Positions 9,482 through 17,278 of a DNA stretch of 33,180 bases are shown here, piece by piece. Numbering within the stretch: the stretch's first letter is position 1; each line of letters begins with the position of its first letter. The DNA is taken from the NCBI GenBank assembly GCA_902776605.1, contig CACYQQ010000007.1, positions 1 through 33,180 on the forward strand. Direction: 5' to 3'. The position numbers and the translations under genes were made by a program. Source of the DNA: an uncultured Bacteroidales bacterium. GTDB lineage: Bacteria; Bacteroidota; Bacteroidia; Bacteroidales; UBA3663. Under the pieces are notes generated by a model. The model was given only the letters and a program-made list of their open reading frames with translations, ran no database searches and was not told the origin of the DNA.

Positions 9482-9513
9482 TTTGGAGGTTTCAAAAAAT
9501 GGCCGTATCTTTG
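9482..9513 (+). promoter_or_regulatory. Strong orphan promoter
   Basis: TTTG (9482-9485), a 20-nt spacer and TATCTTTG (9506-9513). The -33 side is extended (TTTGGAGGTTTC then an A-run), as in the promoters at 11064 and 20389. No large gene follows, only the short ORF at 9567 and a terminator at 9899. Confidence 0.7.
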
Positions 9514-9566
9514 CACCGTCAAACAACAAGAAAACGTTTGGCTTACTGCAAAAGAAGAGCCTTCTA

Positions 9567-9671
9567 ATGCAGCGCCAAACGAAGGGTTTGACCTCGAAAG
9601 AAAAGCTTCTTCAGCTTTGGGGTTCGGACAAGGATCCAACCTACCTTGATTTGGAAATACTACTTAGTTAA
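9567..9671 (+). CDS. Possible small protein, 34 residues
   Basis: An ATG about 47 nt downstream of the predicted start of the 9482-9513 promoter opens a 34-codon frame. It is the first sizeable ATG-initiated frame on that transcript. The product begins MQRQTKGLTSKEKLLQLW and ends YLDLEILLS. It has a basic N-terminus, an amphipathic middle and an acidic C-terminal half, with no signal peptide or membrane segment. I do not recognise the family. The composition looks protein-like rather than like low-complexity noise. A second ATG frame (32 codons, 9710-9808) follows but looks less convincing. The RNA itself could instead be the functional product. Confidence 0.35.
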   Translation: MQRQTKGLTSKEKLLQLWGSDKDPTYLDLEILLS

Positions 9672-9898
9672 AAGAAATGAAACATTTGCTGAAGGCGGTC
9701 TGAACTACGATGTACATTGACTTTTGCGAAAAGTACCGGTGTACAACACGAAGAGAACAACAGACGTACATAATCGGGATGTACATAGTGGTTCAGATTT
9801 ATTATTAAGATTCATAAAAGGTAATTGAATATATTTCATTTTGGGCATTAGCAGTTTTACTGCAAAGGTTTGGATTGTTGAGAAAATGTATTTTTGTT

Positions 9899-9938
9899 AG
9901 ATATCCAGCGGCGATTGCCCCTGGATATCTGCTTTTTT
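9899..9938 (+). terminator. Intrinsic terminator closing the orphan transcript
   Basis: AGATATCCAG (9899-9908) pairs perfectly with CTGGATATCT (9921-9930), with further GGC/GCC pairing inside, and is followed by GCTTTTTTGG. With the promoter at 9482 it bounds a transcript of about 415 nt. Confidence 0.8.
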
Positions 9939-10001
9939 GGTAGAATCATCGCTACAATTTTATCTAAAAAAGGCACTTTGCCGACGAAACACAGAGAAAG
10001 A

Positions 10002-10033
10002 TTTGGCAATTCGGCAAAAATGATGTATCTTTG
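10002..10033 (+). promoter_or_regulatory. Promoter of the LytTR membrane regulator gene
   Basis: TTTG (10002-10005), 20 nt and TATCTTTG (10026-10033). The inferred start is near 10040, about 50 nt before the ATG at 10089. Confidence 0.75.
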
Positions 10034-10088
10034 CCATCCGTGACAGGCGTGCATTAGGACACACACTTTTAGAACCTGATTGAACAAG

Positions 10089-10988
10089 ATGTTTAGGGAT
10101 AGACTAATCAGTTCACTAATAGGAAGCTTATTTTTCCTCTTTTTCCAGCCCTTCGGCTTGAGCCAGATGGGAGACATACGATGGGTGTTGCTCATCGGCA
10201 TGAGTTTGGCTGTCTCCGGCGTGAGCATCGTCTCCGAATTGATCATACGTTACGTTTTCCGTCTGCCCCACAGCGTCAGCCGCGGGCAACGTTACATGAA
10301 TAAACGCAATCGCTATTTCCAACTCGTCAACATCCCGCTCTTGACATTGTCCATTGCGCTGATGCTGGACCAGTGGGGGTGCCGCGAGGGCATCGACAAC
10401 CACTTTTCGTGGAGCAGCGTTCTTCAGGTCTTCTGCACGATATGCTGTTGTTCGTTCGTCATCGGCCTCTACTGGAGCAACTATTACAGCCGCAAGAACT
10501 ACGAGCGCCAACTGGAGGATGCCATGTACCTGAACGGTATTCTGGAGGAACGTCAGCGCTCCTTCCACGAGTCGCCGAACCCCAAAGTGAAGATCAGCCC
10601 GTGCGGTTGCCCTATCCTGGAGGAGAACGACGACCCCATCCACATCGAGGGTGCCACCAAGGAGTCGCTCGACTTGCGCCCTTCGGACCTGATCTACGCC
10701 GAATCGGACGCCAACTACGTCAAGATATATTATTGTAAGGAGGGCACACCCGTCGAAGTGTCGCTGCGTTGTAGCATCTCGCAGATAGAAGAAACTTTCC
10801 GCAACAGCTACAACATCATCCGTTGCCACCGTGCCTATGTAGTCAACTTGGCAAAGGTCACGCAATTCAACACGCAGGATCACTCCTTGCGACTCTCCCT
10901 CCGCGGCGTGAACAGCCGTATCACTGTCTCGAAAACCTATCTGCAAATTGTCAAGGAGCGAATTATCAATCCGCCAAAAATAGGATAA
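10089..10988 (+). CDS. Membrane-anchored LytTR-family DNA-binding regulator
   Basis: A 299-residue protein; ATG 10089 is preferred over an in-frame TTG three codons earlier. The N-terminal half carries four hydrophobic segments (about 8-24, 32-53, 77-94 and 109-131). A short helical linker (135-160) follows, then a C-terminal LytTR domain (about 184-292) with hallmark segments LIYAESDANYVKIYY and IIRCHRAYVVNLAKV. LytTR domains bind promoter DNA. There is no receiver domain, so it is not a classical response regulator. It resembles Bacteroidota regulators in which a membrane module probably senses or tethers. No sensor kinase lies beside it. Its nearest possible targets are the gene-poor flanks and the GH43 gene at 11705, but that link is only positional. 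Confidence 0.82.
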   Translation: MFRDRLISSLIGSLFFLFFQPFGLSQMGDIRWVLLIGMSLAVSGVSIVSELIIRYVFRLPHSVSRGQRYMNKRNRYFQLVNIPLLTLSIALMLDQWGCREGIDNHFSWSSVLQVFCTICCCSFVIGLYWSNYYSRKNYERQLEDAMYLNGILEERQRSFHESPNPKVKISPCGCPILEENDDPIHIEGATKESLDLRPSDLIYAESDANYVKIYYCKEGTPVEVSLRCSISQIEETFRNSYNIIRCHRAYVVNLAKVTQFNTQDHSLRLSLRGVNSRITVSKTYLQIVKERIINPPKIG

Positions 10989-11063
10989 AATTAGCAAAAA
11001 GTAAGATTTTCCACCCACCTTTTCGGGGAATCCGTCCCTCAAAGCGGACGTTCGTACCAGAAA

Positions 11064-11095
11064 TTTGGAGGGGTCGAAAAAAGGCCTTACCTTTG
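11064..11095 (+). promoter_or_regulatory. Orphan promoter with no ORF behind it
   Basis: TTTG (11064-11067), 20 nt and TACCTTTG (11088-11095), with the same extended TTTGGAGG and A-run spacer as the promoter at 9482. The next real gene starts 600 bp further on and has its own promoter. The only early ORF is 13 codons (MHTLLTLACEGGG, from 11167). Confidence 0.65.
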
Positions 11096-11272
11096 CAATC
11101 GAGAAATATACACGTCACATTCGTATATAATATATACCCAGAGTGAATTGATTTGTTTTTTTATATGCATACACTGTTAACCCTCGCCTGTGAAGGTGGG
11201 GGCTAATGCTTTTAAAGAAAAAAGAGAGGCCAAACCACAAGACCCCCTCCCGTATTCCCCTCGGCTAAAGCC

Positions 11273-11335
11273 TAACCGTTAACCCATAACCCTTAAACAT
11301 TAAACGTTAGACCCTAAACCTTAACCCTTAAACAA
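11273..11335. repeat. 7-bp tandem repeat, nine copies (TAAMCNT)
   Basis: Nine consecutive heptamers close to TAACCCT or TAAACCT fill 11273-11335. Positions 11283-11303 are identical over 21 bases to 28370-28390 in a second array inside the dcw cluster. Confidence 0.8.
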
Positions 11336-11353
11336 CCAGCCGCCCTTCTCCGT

Positions 11354-11440
11354 AGGCCAAGGTTTTGCCTTGGCCATTACCGCTCGTCAGTTCTTGAAGG
11401 ACCAACCAAGCGTGGTTGGGACTTCACTGCGTGGTTGGTC
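11354..11440. other. Two consecutive perfect hairpins in the gene-poor region
   Basis: GGCCAAGG/CCTTGGCC (loop TTTTG, about 11354-11374) is followed by CCAACCA/TGGTTGG (loop AGCG, 11402-11419), with a further TGGTTGGT copy at about 11432. Neither is followed by a T-run, so they are structured DNA or RNA rather than clear terminators. They could be the 3' part of a transcript from 11064. Nothing else is seen in 10989-11599. Confidence 0.4.
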
Positions 11441-11599
11441 TTTCCCCGCCCCAGCCCAACCATGCGCTGTCATGCTCTTACTCGGCACGCCACTTTCCTG
11501 CCCCGTTTTACCCTTGTCCGGTTGTCCTGTGTCACACACGCTAAACCGCGAGAAATCCACCCAGTGCATCAAAATTATAGCTATTTGTAACAACAGCGC

Positions 11600-11630
11600 T
11601 TGGTCTTTTTAAATAAATGTAGTACCTTTG
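11600..11630 (+). promoter_or_regulatory. Promoter of the double-GH43 gene
   Basis: TTG (11600-11602), 20 nt and TACCTTTG (11623-11630). This leaves a leader of about 68 nt before ATG 11705. Confidence 0.7.
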
Positions 11631-11704
11631 CCCGCGGAAAATTTAAGTACATTTCCTGAATCTATCCACAACAAAGAAAAAAGTAACAATCTAATCATCA
11701 CAGT

Positions 11705-14700
11705 ATGAAAAAATCACATTTGGCATGGATGGGACTGTTGGCATGCAGCTTGAACACGGTGCAGGCACAGGACCCAATCATTCAGACACGTTTTACGGCG
11801 GACCCGGCCCCTATGGTATGGAACGACACCGTCTATCTCTACGTCACACACGACGAGGAATATGCCCGAGGATATAACTTCGAGATGAAGGACTGGTTGC
11901 TCTACACCTCGACCGACATGGTGAACTGGAAAGAGTATGGTGCCGTCGCCTCGCTGCAAGACTTCACGTGGCGCAGTCGTGACAATGGCGCTTGGGCCAT
12001 GCACGTTGTGGCGAGAAATGGCAAGTTCTATATGTACTGCCCGCTGCACGGACACGGCATCGGTGTGTTGGTAGCCGACTCGCCTTACGGTCCATTCAAG
12101 GACCCGATTGGCAAACCGATTGTCTGGCAACCCGAACATTGGGACGACATCGACCCCACCGTCTGGATTGACGATGACGGCCAAGCCTATATGTATTGGG
12201 GCAACCCTTATACCTATTGCATCAAGTTGAACGAAGATATGATCTCGACCCAGGGCGACATCTATGTGCTTAACCCTCAGGACGGTGTGATGCGTCCAGT
12301 CAAAGAGGAGGGCGCAAAGATCAACCTCAAGGTGCCGAACGAAGAGAAAGCCAACTGGGCGGTACAGCACTATCAGGAGGGTCCTTGGTTGTGGAGTCAC
12401 CGAGTGGGTTGGCAGAAGAAATGGTACATGGCCTATGCCTCAACGTGTTGTCCAGAGGCCATCGGTTATGCCATGGCAGACAGTCCGATGGGTCCGTGGA
12501 AGGGGACCGACTACATCATGGCACCCACACCACGCACCCGTGGCAATCACCCGGGCATCATCGAATATCGCGGACATCACTACTGCTTCGGCTTGAACTA
12601 TGACATCTTGCGCCGCGAGACGAAGGAACATTCCGAGCGCCGAAGTGTGTCGGCAGCCGAGATGAAATACAAAGCCGACGGCACCATCGAGGAATTACCC
12701 TACTTCCTGGACTGCCCTGCCATTACCCCGTTGGAACACCTCAACCCCTATAAGTTACAGACCGCTACGACGATGGCCAACTCGTGGGGCGTGAAGTCGG
12801 CCTATCATGACGGCAAGTATCACCACGGAGTCTATCTTACTCAGATTCATGACGGAGATGCTGTCTTGGTACGCAGTGTCGATTTCGGCAGCAAGGTCGA
12901 GGGACAGCGTATCGAAGCACGTGTGGCAGCTACCGAAGCCGGTGGAAAGATTGTGGTTCGCATCGACAACCGTGAGGGACAGGTGATTGCCACCCTCGAT
13001 GTACCGTCAACCGGCGGTGCCGAACAATGGCAAACGATTCAGGGTCAGGTCAATAAGGTGCGCGGCATCCATGACCTCTACTTCACCTTCGAAGGACCGA
13101 AGGGTCGCGAACTCTTCAACTTCGACACCTGGCAGTTCCAGAATCAGTCGGGACTGGTGCAAGTGAACAACCCTTGGCTCTGGAGCGACGTACCCGATCC
13201 GGATATTATCCGCGTGGGCGAATACTACTACTTGGTATCGACCACCATGCACCTCATGCCAGGTGCTCCTATCATGCGAAGTCGTGACCTGGTGAACTGG
13301 GAGACAGTCTCTTACCTCTTCGACAAGATTGACGACACCCCTCGCTACGACCTGCACGAAGGTACGGTCTATGGTCGTGGCCAATGGGCTACTTCGATTC
13401 GCTATCACGAGTTCAAGTCGGGTCCGATGAAAGGCAAGAAACTGTTCTTCGCCCTCTTCTCGTCGAACGACGACCCGCACAAGTCTTGGCTCTACAAGAC
13501 CACCGACCCCGCCAAGGGTTGGACGTTGGTGGCACGTCTGCCACACTACCACGATGCATCGCTTTTCTTTGATGACGACGACCGTTGCTACGTCTATCAC
13601 AATGGTGGACAGGTACGATTGGCACGTCTGTCGGAGGACCTGACACAGGCCGACCCGACGTGGGAAATCAAGTTGCTCAACACCCGCGAATTGATGCCCG
13701 AGGGTCTGTTGGAGGGTTCTCGCGCCTTCAAACATGACGGTTGGTACTACCTCTCGATGATCTCGTGGCCACGGTCGGGTCGTCAGCAACTGGCTTTCCG
13801 CAGTCGTAACATCGAAGGTCCTTACGAGATGAAGGTGATCCTGAAGTCGAAGTTCGGCGGATGGAACTTTGTGGGCCAAGGCACTATCGTCGATGGCAAG
13901 GACGGAGAATGGTATGGCGTCATCTTCCAAGACCGCGATGGCGTGGGTCGTGTGCTTACGTTGAGTCCGTGTGAATGGGTGGACGGTTGGCCAATGATTG
14001 GTGAACTGCAACCCGATGGCAGTCGCATCGTACCGCAGTCGATGATGTTGAACAGCGAACCTGCCCCCAAGAAGGGTAAGAACAACGTGATGGCATCGAA
14101 CCTTACGCAAGGCGGTTACATCTCGATTGTACACAGCGATGAGTTTGACAAGACTTCAACCCTAAACACGAAAGTGCCCCTCTGGCAATGGAACCACAAC
14201 CCAATCGCCTCGGCCTGGAGTTTGAAGGAACGTCCCGGTTACCTACGACTGAAGACGAACGAGGTTTCGCAAAGCATCTACTTGGCTCACAACACGTTGA
14301 CGCAACGCATGGAGGGTCCGACTTGCGCCGGAGCGGTCAGCATCGACTTCTCGCACATGCAAGACGGTGACCGTGCTGGATTGGCTGCTCTCAATGGTCA
14401 TTCGGGTATTCTCACCATCGAACGCGAGGGCGGCAAGACGTCGTTGGTACTCTCGTACGAGGAGGTGACCCTCTCGCCTAAGGAGAAGGCGGTGACCGAC
14501 GTAAAGCGAGAAGAGAAAGCGCGAATTGACCTATCTGGCAAAAATACCATTGCTCTTCGCATAACGGGCGACTTCCGTCCTGGCAAGAACGACAATGCTA
14601 CTTTCTGGTACAGCCTGGACAACGGCACCACGTGGCAACAAATAGGTGGAAATTTCCGCATGCGCTTCGACTTCCAGAAGTTCTTCATGGGCACCAAGTT

Positions 14701-14773
14701 CGGCATCTTCAACTACTGCACCAAACAGGCTGGTGGATATGTCGATGTGGATTGGTTCCGATACGAAAGATAA
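11705..14773 (+). CDS. Secreted double GH43 glycosidase with CBM6-like and ConA-like domains
   Basis: A 1022-residue protein with a signal peptide (1-21, cut near VQA-QD). GH43 domain one (about 25-345) shows Asp33 (TADPAP), Asp150 (DDIDPTVW) and Glu225 (YQEGPWLW) in the positions of base, modulator and acid. A CBM6-like beta-sandwich (about 347-480) ends FNFDTWQFQ. GH43 domain two (about 484-785) starts WSDVPDPDIIRVGEYYYL and has Asp498, Asp617 (HDASLFFDDD) and Glu670 (LLEGSRAF). A C-terminal concanavalin-A-like beta-xylosidase domain (about 808-1022) ends GYVDVDWFRYER. Both active sites look intact, so it is probably bifunctional. The second half resembles beta-xylosidases and the first arabinofuranosidase-like enzymes, so arabinoxylan side-chain and xylooligosaccharide removal is the likely role. 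Localisation is probably periplasmic or surface. The gene stands alone, with no SusC/SusD pair beside it. Confidence 0.88.
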   Translation: MKKSHLAWMGLLACSLNTVQAQDPIIQTRFTADPAPMVWNDTVYLYVTHDEEYARGYNFEMKDWLLYTSTDMVNWKEYGAVASLQDFTWRSRDNGAWAMHVVARNGKFYMYCPLHGHGIGVLVADSPYGPFKDPIGKPIVWQPEHWDDIDPTVWIDDDGQAYMYWGNPYTYCIKLNEDMISTQGDIYVLNPQDGVMRPVKEEGAKINLKVPNEEKANWAVQHYQEGPWLWSHRVGWQKKWYMAYASTCCPEAIGYAMADSPMGPWKGTDYIMAPTPRTRGNHPGIIEYRGHHYCFGLNYDILRRETKEHSERRSVSAAEMKYKADGTIEELPYFLDCPAITPLEHLNPYKLQTATTMANSWGVKSAYHDGKYHHGVYLTQIHDGDAVLVRSVDFGSKVEGQRIEARVAATEAGGKIVVRIDNREGQVIATLDVPSTGGAEQWQTIQGQVNKVRGIHDLYFTFEGPKGRELFNFDTWQFQNQSGLVQVNNPWLWSDVPDPDIIRVGEYYYLVSTTMHLMPGAPIMRSRDLVNWETVSYLFDKIDDTPRYDLHEGTVYGRGQWATSIRYHEFKSGPMKGKKLFFALFSSNDDPHKSWLYKTTDPAKGWTLVARLPHYHDASLFFDDDDRCYVYHNGGQVRLARLSEDLTQADPTWEIKLLNTRELMPEGLLEGSRAFKHDGWYYLSMISWPRSGRQQLAFRSRNIEGPYEMKVILKSKFGGWNFVGQGTIVDGKDGEWYGVIFQDRDGVGRVLTLSPCEWVDGWPMIGELQPDGSRIVPQSMMLNSEPAPKKGKNNVMASNLTQGGYISIVHSDEFDKTSTLNTKVPLWQWNHNPIASAWSLKERPGYLRLKTNEVSQSIYLAHNTLTQRMEGPTCAGAVSIDFSHMQDGDRAGLAALNGHSGILTIEREGGKTSLVLSYEEVTLSPKEKAVTDVKREEKARIDLSGKNTIALRITGDFRPGKNDNATFWYSLDNGTTWQQIGGNFRMRFDFQKFFMGTKFGIFNYCTKQAGGYVDVDWFRYER

Positions 14774-14780
14774 AAATATA

Positions 14781-14818
14781 ATTCACGGGAGCAAGTGTTA
14801 CAACTTGCTCCCGTGAAT
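14781..14818. terminator. Perfect 16-bp hairpin after the double-GH43 gene
   Basis: ATTCACGGGAGCAAGT (14781-14796) pairs with 14803-14818 around a 6-base loop, 8 bases after the stop codon. No T-run follows on the plus strand; a T-rich run follows on the minus strand. It may act in both directions between these convergent genes. Confidence 0.65.
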
Positions 14819-15104
14819 GGAGTTAAGGGGAGTAAAAAGAAGTTATCGCTTTGCTCAAGGAGTTAACGGACGTTACTAAAGAGAAGTAAAATTGTTTCAG
14901 AAACAAAAACAAACGTCTGTTAACTCCCCGTTAACTCCCATTAACTACAAGAATGGAGTTAAGGGGAGTTAAAAGGAGTTTTCACTTCGCTCAAGGAGTT
15001 AACGGACATTACTACTATAAGTCTAAAGGCCAATCGACAGTTAAAAACAAACGTCCGTTAACTCCCGTTACCTCCCATTAACTCCATGAAATTAACTCCC
15101 TTTC
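14817..15104. repeat. Tandem pair of decamer-based hairpin repeats
   Basis: Two similar units begin at 14817 and 14953 (136 bp apart). Each has a left arm of decamers near GGAGTTAANN, including CGCTTTGCTC or CACTTCGCTC, and ends in GGAGTTAACGGAC(G/A)TTACT. A central loop of 40 bases or so follows, then a right arm with AACGTCYGTTAACTCC and further TTAACTCCC decamers. The arms are inverted complements, for example 14859-14874 with 14912-14927 and 14995-15010 with 15050-15065, so each unit can fold into a long hairpin. There is no ORF. This covers most of the 406-bp gap between convergent genes. Confidence 0.75.
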
Positions 15105-15118
15105 GTACTAGCGAAAAT

Positions 15119-15150
15119 AAGCCGCCCGAAGTCATTTCTTCGGGCGGCTT
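15119..15150 (-). terminator. Terminator of the MetY-type gene
   Basis: A perfect 13-bp stem (15119-15131 with 15138-15150, loop TCATTT) lies 29 bases beyond the stop on the minus strand and is followed there by ATTTTCG. Confidence 0.8.
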
Positions 15151-15179
15151 TGAAAATATAATAACGAAACGCAATCAAT

Positions 15180-16469
15180 TTAGGCCTTATCCAACGCCTG
15201 GCTGATGTCGGCAAGGATGTCGTCAATATGCTCGACACCCACGCTGAGGCGGATGGTGGTTGGGGTGATATGTTGTTGAGCCAACTCCTCAGGTGAGCAC
15301 TGACTGTGGGTCGTGGTAGCAGGGTGGATAACGAGTGACTTGACATCGGCCACGTTGGCAAGCAACGAGAAGAGTTTCAGCGCGTCGATGAATGCCCAAG
15401 CATTCTCCTGCGTACCCTTGATCTCGAAGGTGAAGATGGAACCTGCACCCTTTGGGAAATACTGCTGATAAAGAGCATGGTCGGGGTGTGATGGAAGAGA
15501 TGGATGGCTGACACTCTGTACTTTAGGATGCTTGGCAAGGAAGTCGGCAACCTTCAAGGCATTCTCGACGTGACGCTCAATGCGGAGTGGCAAAGACTCG
15601 ACGCCCTGCAATAGAATCCAGGCATTGAAGGGCGAAATGGTAGCACCTGTGTCACGAAGGATGACGGCACGGATGCGGGTTACGAAAGCAGCGGCACCTG
15701 CTACATCGGCAAAGACGGCACCGTGGTACGAAGGGTCTGGTTTGGCCAACGAAGGATACTTTTCGGCATTGGCCTTGAAGTCGAACTTACCGGCATCGAC
15801 AATGACGCCGCCCAAGCTGGAACCGTGTCCACCGATGAATTTGGTAGCCGAGTGAACAACGACGTCTGCGCCGTGCTCGATGGGACGGAAGACGATAGGA
15901 GCGAAAGTGTTATCGACAATGAGGAGGGTGTTGTGCTTGTGCGCAATCTCGGCCAACTTGTCGATGTTGATGACGTCGGAATTAGGGTTGCCGAAGGTCT
16001 CGACATAAAGCGCCTTGGTGTTGGGACGGAAAGCAGCCTCGACAGCAGCAAAGTCCTTGGGACTGACAATAGTATAATCGACACCCTGGGTGCTCAACGT
16101 GTGGGTAATGAGGTTGTAACTACCACCATAGAGGTTGTCGGCAGCAATGATATGGTCACCGTTGCGGGCAATGTTCTGCAAAGCATAAGTAACGGCAGCA
16201 GCACCAGAGGCAACAGCCAAAGCGGCAACACCACCTTCGAGGGCAGCAACGCGCTCCTCAAAGACACCCTGCGTCGTATTGGTGAGTCGGCCATAGATAT
16301 TGCCGGCATCGCGAAGACCGAAACGGTCGGCAGCGTGCTGCGCATTGTGGAAGACGTAAGAGGCTGTCTGATAAATAGGTACAGCACGGGAATCGGTGGT
16401 TGGGTCGGCTGTTTCCTGACCTACATGAAGTGCTAAAGTCTCTAAATGAAGTTTGTTTTCGTTTGCCAT
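15180..16469 (-). CDS. metY: O-acetylhomoserine sulfhydrylase-type PLP enzyme
   Basis: A 429-residue member of the Cys/Met-metabolism PLP family (fold type I). The length fits O-acetylhomoserine aminocarboxypropyltransferase (MetY), which is longer than MetB or MetC at about 380-400. Visible landmarks are TLALHVGQE at the N-terminus, Tyr59/Arg61 (IYGRLTN, phosphate contact), a Gly/Ala-rich segment at 86-92, Asp186 (IVDNTFAP, pyridine nitrogen) and Lys210 (HSATKFIGGHG, Schiff base). It would make homocysteine from O-acetylhomoserine and sulfide in the cytoplasm, or cysteine from O-acetylserine in some relatives. It diverges from an Lrp/AsnC regulator gene 178 bp away, which may control it. MetB/MetZ-type activity cannot be excluded from sequence alone. 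Confidence 0.88.
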   Translation of the reverse strand: MANENKLHLETLALHVGQETADPTTDSRAVPIYQTASYVFHNAQHAADRFGLRDAGNIYGRLTNTTQGVFEERVAALEGGVAALAVASGAAAVTYALQNIARNGDHIIAADNLYGGSYNLITHTLSTQGVDYTIVSPKDFAAVEAAFRPNTKALYVETFGNPNSDVINIDKLAEIAHKHNTLLIVDNTFAPIVFRPIEHGADVVVHSATKFIGGHGSSLGGVIVDAGKFDFKANAEKYPSLAKPDPSYHGAVFADVAGAAAFVTRIRAVILRDTGATISPFNAWILLQGVESLPLRIERHVENALKVADFLAKHPKVQSVSHPSLPSHPDHALYQQYFPKGAGSIFTFEIKGTQENAWAFIDALKLFSLLANVADVKSLVIHPATTTHSQCSPEELAQQHITPTTIRLSVGVEHIDDILADISQALDKA

Positions 16470-16542
16470 AATCGTATTGTTTTAAATTAGATAATTACTT
16501 AAAATTGATAATTGGAACTCGCACTTTAGCGGATTCGCAAGG

Positions 16543-16575
16543 CAAAGGTATAGCAAGAATAGAATAAAACGCAAA
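16543..16575 (-). promoter_or_regulatory. Probable promoter of the MetY-type gene
   Basis: On the minus strand TTTG (16572-16575), a slightly long 21-nt spacer and TACCTTTG (16543-16550), 74 bases before the start codon. Confidence 0.55.
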
Positions 16576-16604
16576 CAATTGGACAGAATATTAGAAAATG
16601 TTTC

Positions 16605-16612
16605 TATATTTG
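16605..16612 (+). promoter_or_regulatory. -7 box of the lrp-type gene
   Basis: TATATTTG lies 35 bases before ATG 16648. No good TTTG stands at the expected distance; the nearest is TTG at 16579-16581. Use may depend on an activator or autoregulation. Confidence 0.5.
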
Positions 16613-16647
16613 CCGAGGAAAGTAGATAAATAATTCACTCAATCGGT

Positions 16648-17139
16648 ATGGAAAGTAAAAAAACAAATGACAGAATCATCGAGAATCTTGACCCAGTGGA
16701 TATTGCCTTGTTGCGTGCCTTGCAACAAGATGCACGTTTGACGACCAAGGAACTGGCGCAACGTGTGAACCTAAGTTCGACGCCTGTGTATGAGCGCGTC
16801 AGACGACTGGAACGAGAAGGTTACATCAAACGCTACGTCACGGTGTTGGATGCCGAAAAGTTGCACCAAGGCTTCGTCGTCTTTTGCAGTGTCAAGTTGT
16901 CGCCCATCAACAAGAAAGTGGCAGAGGAGTTCCGCGAAGCCATCTTCGACATTCCGGAAGTGACGGAATGCTACAACATCTCGGGTCACTACGACTACCT
17001 GCTCAAAGTGCACTCCCCCAGCATGAAGTACTATCAGGAGTTCGTTCTCAACGTATTGGGCCAACTGCCCATGCTCGGTTCGTTGGAAAGCACTTTCGTC
17101 ATGGAAGAGGTCAAACACCAGTTCGGCGTGGTCATCTGA
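16648..17139 (+). CDS. Lrp/AsnC family transcriptional regulator
   Basis: A 163-residue protein of typical family length. The N-terminal winged helix-turn-helix (about 14-65) reads DPVDIALLRALQQDARLTT, then KELAQRVNLSSTPVYERVRRL as the recognition unit, then EGYIKRY. The C-terminal RAM (ligand and oligomerisation) domain spans about 72-160 and contains the GHYDYLLKV core strand, where amino acids bind in relatives. Such proteins form octamers that respond to amino acids. The divergent position beside a methionine/cysteine-forming enzyme makes that gene the most likely target, with autoregulation also common. The effector is unknown. Confidence 0.9.
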   Translation: MESKKTNDRIIENLDPVDIALLRALQQDARLTTKELAQRVNLSSTPVYERVRRLEREGYIKRYVTVLDAEKLHQGFVVFCSVKLSPINKKVAEEFREAIFDIPEVTECYNISGHYDYLLKVHSPSMKYYQEFVLNVLGQLPMLGSLESTFVMEEVKHQFGVVI

Positions 17140-17150
17140 AAAAGCCATCG

Positions 17151-17278
17151 TAATCCACACAAGTTATCAACATTGGACGTGGATAACCCCCTCCAAAGCG
17201 AGTTATACAGGCTTTTCAACAAGTTATAAACAATAATCCACAAGTTGTCAACCGACACTTGTGGATTATTGTTTATAA
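17151..17278. other. Cluster of DnaA-box-like 9-mers (candidate origin or DnaA-binding locus)
   Basis: Within 128 bp I count several near-matches to the DnaA box TTATCCACA, each with one mismatch: TAATCCACA at 17151 and 17234, its complement at 17260, TTATCAACA at 17164 and the complement of TTATCCACG at 17178. Related forms are TTTTCAACA at 17213, TTATAAACA at 17224 and its complement at 17270. Weaker ones lie at 17203 and 17245. Several share the leading CAAG or AAG spacing typical of origin arrays. An AT-rich, ORF-free stretch (about 17280-17420) follows, which could be an unwinding element. No copy is a perfect 9/9, and no dnaA or dnaN gene is in the window. Confidence 0.5.
17224..17278. 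repeat. 22-bp perfect inverted repeat with 11-base loop
   Basis: 17224-17245 pairs perfectly with 17257-17278. Each arm carries a TTATAAACA and a TAATCCACA 9-mer, so the palindrome is made of DnaA-box-like words. It could also end the lrp-type transcript, but the stem is AT-rich and no T-run follows. Confidence 0.7.

Noticed and set aside
10128-11042. 304-codon minus-strand ORF
   Set aside because: Antisense of the LytTR regulator gene; no promoter and no domain.
11273-11335. Eukaryotic telomere contamination
   Set aside because: The units are degenerate, the array is only 63 bp, and bacterial promoters and genes continue on both sides.
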